Shown: positions 61,243 through 64,000 of the stretch, piece by piece
Layout: every line of letters begins with the position of its first letter
Position numbering within the stretch: position 1 is the stretch's first letter
Assembly (NCBI GenBank): GCA_022606425.2
Contig: JAHDVF020000872.1
Location: 370,712-434,711 of the forward strand
Direction of reading: 5' to 3'
Source of the DNA: Lepidostoma basale
Taxonomy: Eukaryota > Arthropoda > Insecta > Trichoptera > Lepidostomatidae
Length of the DNA stretch: 64,000 bases
Position numbers and translations under genes: made by a program
The notes under the pieces: generated by a model
The model's input: the letters and a program-made list of their open reading frames with translations, nothing else
Told to the model about the DNA's origin: nothing
The model's database searches: none

Positions 61243-61626
61243 CCGCTAGTCGCCAACAGACCAGTGGGGAGTGATTGTGGCCCGTGGAATGTGGTGTCCA
61301 GGAGGCGACCTGCCACCGTCCGAGGTACTCGGAGAATGGACAGCCCCTCCCCCACCTCCCCTGTTCTTAAATTTTTTCACTTTTTCCCATTCCACCCCGA
61401 TACCTCGGTCGGTGACATGGCGTCTTACCTTAATGGTTTACGTAAGGCATCATATACGGTGCATAGAATCAAGCCCAAGGAGGGAAGTTCATATGTGTCG
61501 TTCAAGATTGGAATACCGAGTTCGGTTGTCTCGGAGGTCCTGGAGCCTAAACACTGGCCACGCCGTTCCTTCATCAAGGAGTGGCGAGCGGGTGTTGCGG
61601 CTCCGCGACTTCCGAGGCCTAGCTGA
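61243..61626 (+). CDS. CR1/Daphne LINE ORF1, C-terminal part
   Basis: The frame is open back to the element boundary and runs to a TGA at 61624-61626. ORF1 of CR1/Jockey-group LINEs encodes a nucleic-acid-binding chaperone that coats the RNA; usual ORF1s are several hundred codons, so only the last ~125 remain and the element is 5'-truncated here. Visible: a basic stretch VSRRRPATVRGTRR, a proline-rich PSPTSP, then SVGDMASYLNGLRKASYTVH and GSSYVSFKIGIPSSVVSEVL, EPKHWPRRSFIKEW, the C-terminal pattern (xYxSFKIxVP... FWPxG) common in these ORF1 proteins. There is no ATG at the truncated start; the first in-frame ATG (61336) is not the original one. A longer overlapping frame (61271-61678) is a shadow with no family likeness. 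Confidence 0.72.
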   Translation, partial: PLVANRPVGSDCGPWNVVSRRRPATVRGTRRMDSPSPTSPVLKFFHFFPFHPDTSVGDMASYLNGLRKASYTVHRIKPKEGSSYVSFKIGIPSSVVSEVLEPKHWPRRSFIKEWRAGVAAPRLPRPS

Positions 61627-64000
61627 CTCGGTTCATCCAACTCTTTCTTCTTCCTGTATCAGAACGTTCGTGGATTGAGGACAAAATGCTCAAAATTTTT
61701 CTCCAATGTTTCGGTGAGTGAGGCTAACATAGTCGCTCTCACTGAGACTTGGCTAAATTCGAGCGTCCTCTCCTCTGAGCTTTTTGATATGGAGAACTTT
61801 CACGTTTTTCGCAGAGATCGGGACAGCGACAGTAGTCGCAGTCGCGGTGGCGGCTGCTTGTTGGCGGTCGAGAGGGGGGATGCGCTGAGGGCTGAGCGCG
61901 TCCCCAATCTTGAATCAGTCAATGAGGATCTCTGGGTAAAACTTATGTATGGGGTAAATCATGTGACATATATATGTGTTACATATATACCACCGGGGTC
62001 TAATTGGGAAATTTATAACCGATTTTTCGATGCGATGCATACGAGCTTCAATCTGATCGGAGGTAAAAATGTCATTGTGATGGGCGACTTTAACCTGCAC
62101 TCTGCTCATGGGATCGACAATGTCCAGCGTGACTTGGAGTACCTATGCGCAGTTTTTGGGCTTGCACAACACAATGTCGTTTTGAACTCAGATTCCAGAA
62201 CCTTGGACTTGATTTTGAGCAATATCAAATTGCAAGTTTCAAGAGCAGTGTCCCCACTAGTACCTGAAGATGATTATCATCCCGCGCTAGAGTTTGAGTA
62301 CTCTGGTAAGGATAATCCTGGTATTACCAGAGTACCGCGCCATAAAAAAGACATCTTCAGAGGATGGAACTTCAGCCAGGGTGATTTTCTGAAGCTATAC
62401 CAGCTGATGACTCAACTTGACTGGAGTGACCTGTACAACTTGACCACCGTAAATGATGCCTTGCAACATTTTTACAGTGTCATTTATAATTTATTTGATT
62501 TATGTTTTCCCAGAAAACGCATGAGCAATGGTGGGCGGAGATATCCGAGGTGGTTTTCCAGGGAAATCATCGCGGACATTAAGACCAAACATACTCATCA
62601 TGTGAAGTGGAAGGCGACTGGCTCTCGGAGTGAGTACGAGCTTTTCAGTCTGTACCGCTCGGTGGTGAAACGCAATGTTCGATCAGCCTTTCGAGCATAT
62701 GTGGGTACCATTGAGGGAAATCTTATGGATGACCCCGGATCCTTCTGGAACTATATAAAAAGTTTACGAAAGGATGGTGGCATCCTTAACACCATGATGC
62801 ATGGGGATAGAGAGGTTGAGGGTGTAGATATAGCGAACGCATTCGCTAAGCACTTTCAATCTGTCTATAGCAATGTTCCCCCGCGGCTTAATTTCAATTC
62901 AGCGACTAATTTAAGTGCCAATTATTGTAGTAATAGCTTTGTCATATCGCACATAGATGCGAATGATATCAAATCCTCCATCAAGGCTATGAAGAATTCG
63001 CACTCAGTTGGTCCTGATTTTCTTCCCATCTATTTCTTAAAAGGCTGCTCTGAGCTCCTATTATCTCCACTGTATTTTCTATTTAACCTATCGTTAAGTA
63101 CAAATACTTTTCCTGATCTCTGGAAACTTTCCAGGATCAGTCCTATTTTCAAGAGCGGCGCAAAAGAGTCGGTCGAAAACTATAGACCTGTAGCGATACT
63201 ATCGGCTCCAGCCAAGCTATTTGAATTTATTTTACACAAATTTATATTTCCCAAAGTAGAACCCCACATTATAACAGAACAACATGGGTTCAGGAAGGGG
63301 CGTTCTACTGAAACTAATCTCATGGTATTCACAGAATACATATCAAAGGTCTTGGATAAAGGTCACCAAGTTGACTGTTCTTATAATGATTTCTCAAAGG
63401 CCTTTGATACTGTGAACCATGACATTCTGATAGAAAAGCTATCTCAAATTGGATTCTCCTCTCAGTTGATGATGTTTTTTATTAGTTACCTCAAGGGGAG
63501 AAAACAATTCGTCTCATACGGAATTTTTCAATTGGAACCTTTTCTTGTATATTCAGGGGTGCTACAAGGTTCAAACTTAGGGCCACTCCTCTTCACCATC
63601 TTCATAAATGATATTGCGAAGGTGATAAACTTCTCGCGATTTCTTTTATTTGCCGATGATCTGAAATTATTCCTGGAAATTAAAAATCCTGAAGACTGTC
63701 CTCGCCTCCAGTCGGACATCAATAATATTGTTAACTGGAGTCACAGTAATCAAATGCAATTCAATGTCTCTAAATGCGTTATGCTATCATTTACTAGAGC
63801 ATTGAGAACTGTATATCATAGATACACAATGAACAACCAGCAACTGGCACATGTATCTACGATGAAGGATCTCGGAATCATCTATGAGAGTAGGCTGACT
63901 TTCCGTGCACATATCGAGAGGATTTGTGGCATTGCACTGAGGATGTTGGGGTTCATCGTCCGGACCGGAAGGGTTTTCAGGGATCCCAATGTGCTCAGAG
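61627..64000 (+). CDS. CR1/Daphne LINE ORF2, endonuclease/reverse transcriptase, open to the window end
   Basis: Frame continuous for 791 codons with no stop. Apurinic-type endonuclease: LYQNVRGLRTKCSKFFSNVS (61657), IVALTETWLNS (catalytic Glu), RGGGCLLAVERGD, ICVTYIPPGSNWEIYN, VIVMGDFNLHS (Asp and Asn), NSDSRTLDLILSN, and LVPEDDYHPALEFEY (Asp-His). A linker WFSREIIADIKTKHTHHVKW and DPGSFWNYIKSLRKDGG follows. Reverse transcriptase: ENYRPVAILSAPAKLFEFIL, TEQHGFRKGRSTETNLM, CSYNDFSKAFDTVNHDIL (FxKAFDxV palm), YSGVLQGSNLGPLLFTIFIN, and FLLFADDLKLFLEIK with the FADD catalytic pair at 63650-63661, then WSHSNQMQFNVSKCVMLSF. It ends within the post-RT region; the older copy at 14340 shows the missing C-terminus. 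It shares its frame with ORF1, separated only by TGA, and has no ATG before 61790, inside the endonuclease. All catalytic residues look intact, so it is recent. Confidence 0.9.

Noticed and set aside
61271..61678. 135-codon frame overlapping ORF1/ORF2
   Set aside because: The frame 61243-61626 carries the ORF1 pattern and the next one the endonuclease; this one has no likeness to anything.
1..64000. CRISPR array or bacterial operon
   Set aside because: Repeats are long, diverged and dispersed with no regular spacers; no ribosome-binding-site pattern or compact coding. Composition and elements are eukaryotic.

Overview
Type of DNA. This is AT-rich eukaryotic nuclear DNA with no recognisable intact host gene. 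Long non-coding stretches, tRNA-derived SINEs, miniature inverted-repeat elements and dozens of 5'-truncated non-LTR retrotransposons (RTE-type, CR1/Daphne-type, L2-like and R1-like) point to an arthropod, most likely an insect and possibly a lepidopteran. That placement is inference from general likeness of the element families; I could not run a database search. The density of broken, nested transposons suggests gene-poor or heterochromatic DNA. Almost all short open frames are decayed reverse-transcriptase pieces.

Element families (names are mine). RTX-A: an RTE-related LINE, more than 35 fragments on both strands. It has a characteristic C-terminus (YGSEAWNWQ, then RSLRRMCG, then RRNRRACMTRCMNVEEAREVCQ) and ends in a (TTAG)n tail. 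RTE-B (W-x-WAGHVAR, tail of GAA or GAT repeats), RTE-C (RRLEAFEMW, YLGHVLR, tail of AAG repeats), a BovB-like family (WQWIGHTLRR) and family C2 (DRIRN-x-x-IR, RRRYW). CR1/Daphne: the 61243-64000 element has an uninterrupted ORF2, and older 3' ends lie at 14340, 29935, 54286 and 54785. L2-like: short 3'-end copies with a GCGCC/GGCGC hairpin. R1-like: two closely similar 3' ends at 45930 and 53646. SINEs: S1 with clear pol III A and B boxes, and the less certain S2 and S3. DNA or fold-back elements: a TA-flanked family in a 717-bp and a 286-bp form, a TTAA-flanked piggyBac-like element, two tiny TAA-flanked Harbinger-like elements, a 400-bp TIR element, and four fold-back families (FB-1 to FB-4).

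Layout. 1-9970 has RTE-B, L2-like, DUF7869-like and RTE-C remnants and a fold-back FB-3 cluster. 10000-16600 has RTX-A copies with piggyBac-like and TA-flanked insertions and an RTX-A copy that keeps part of the RT core. 16600-25700 mixes FB-1, RTE-C, CR1-like and RTX-A and contains a GC-rich unexplained island. 26600-31600 has a tandem duplication of an RTX-A end and a BovB-like copy inside a CR1-like copy. 31700-45400 has SINEs, fold-backs, a BovB-like ORF, a minus-strand RT fragment and a perfect 118-bp palindrome. 45900-57600 has the R1-like pair and several nested insertions with readable target-site duplications. 57600-64000 has a 649-bp palindrome and the best-preserved retrotransposon, which runs off the right edge.

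How the parts relate. No pathway or operon is present. The useful biology is the insertion record: at least five LINE insertions and four DNA-element insertions can be read from their duplicated target sites, so their relative ages can be ordered. The most interesting single feature is the CR1/Daphne element, in which ORF1 and ORF2 share one reading frame and are separated only by a UGA codon, with no ATG before the endonuclease start.
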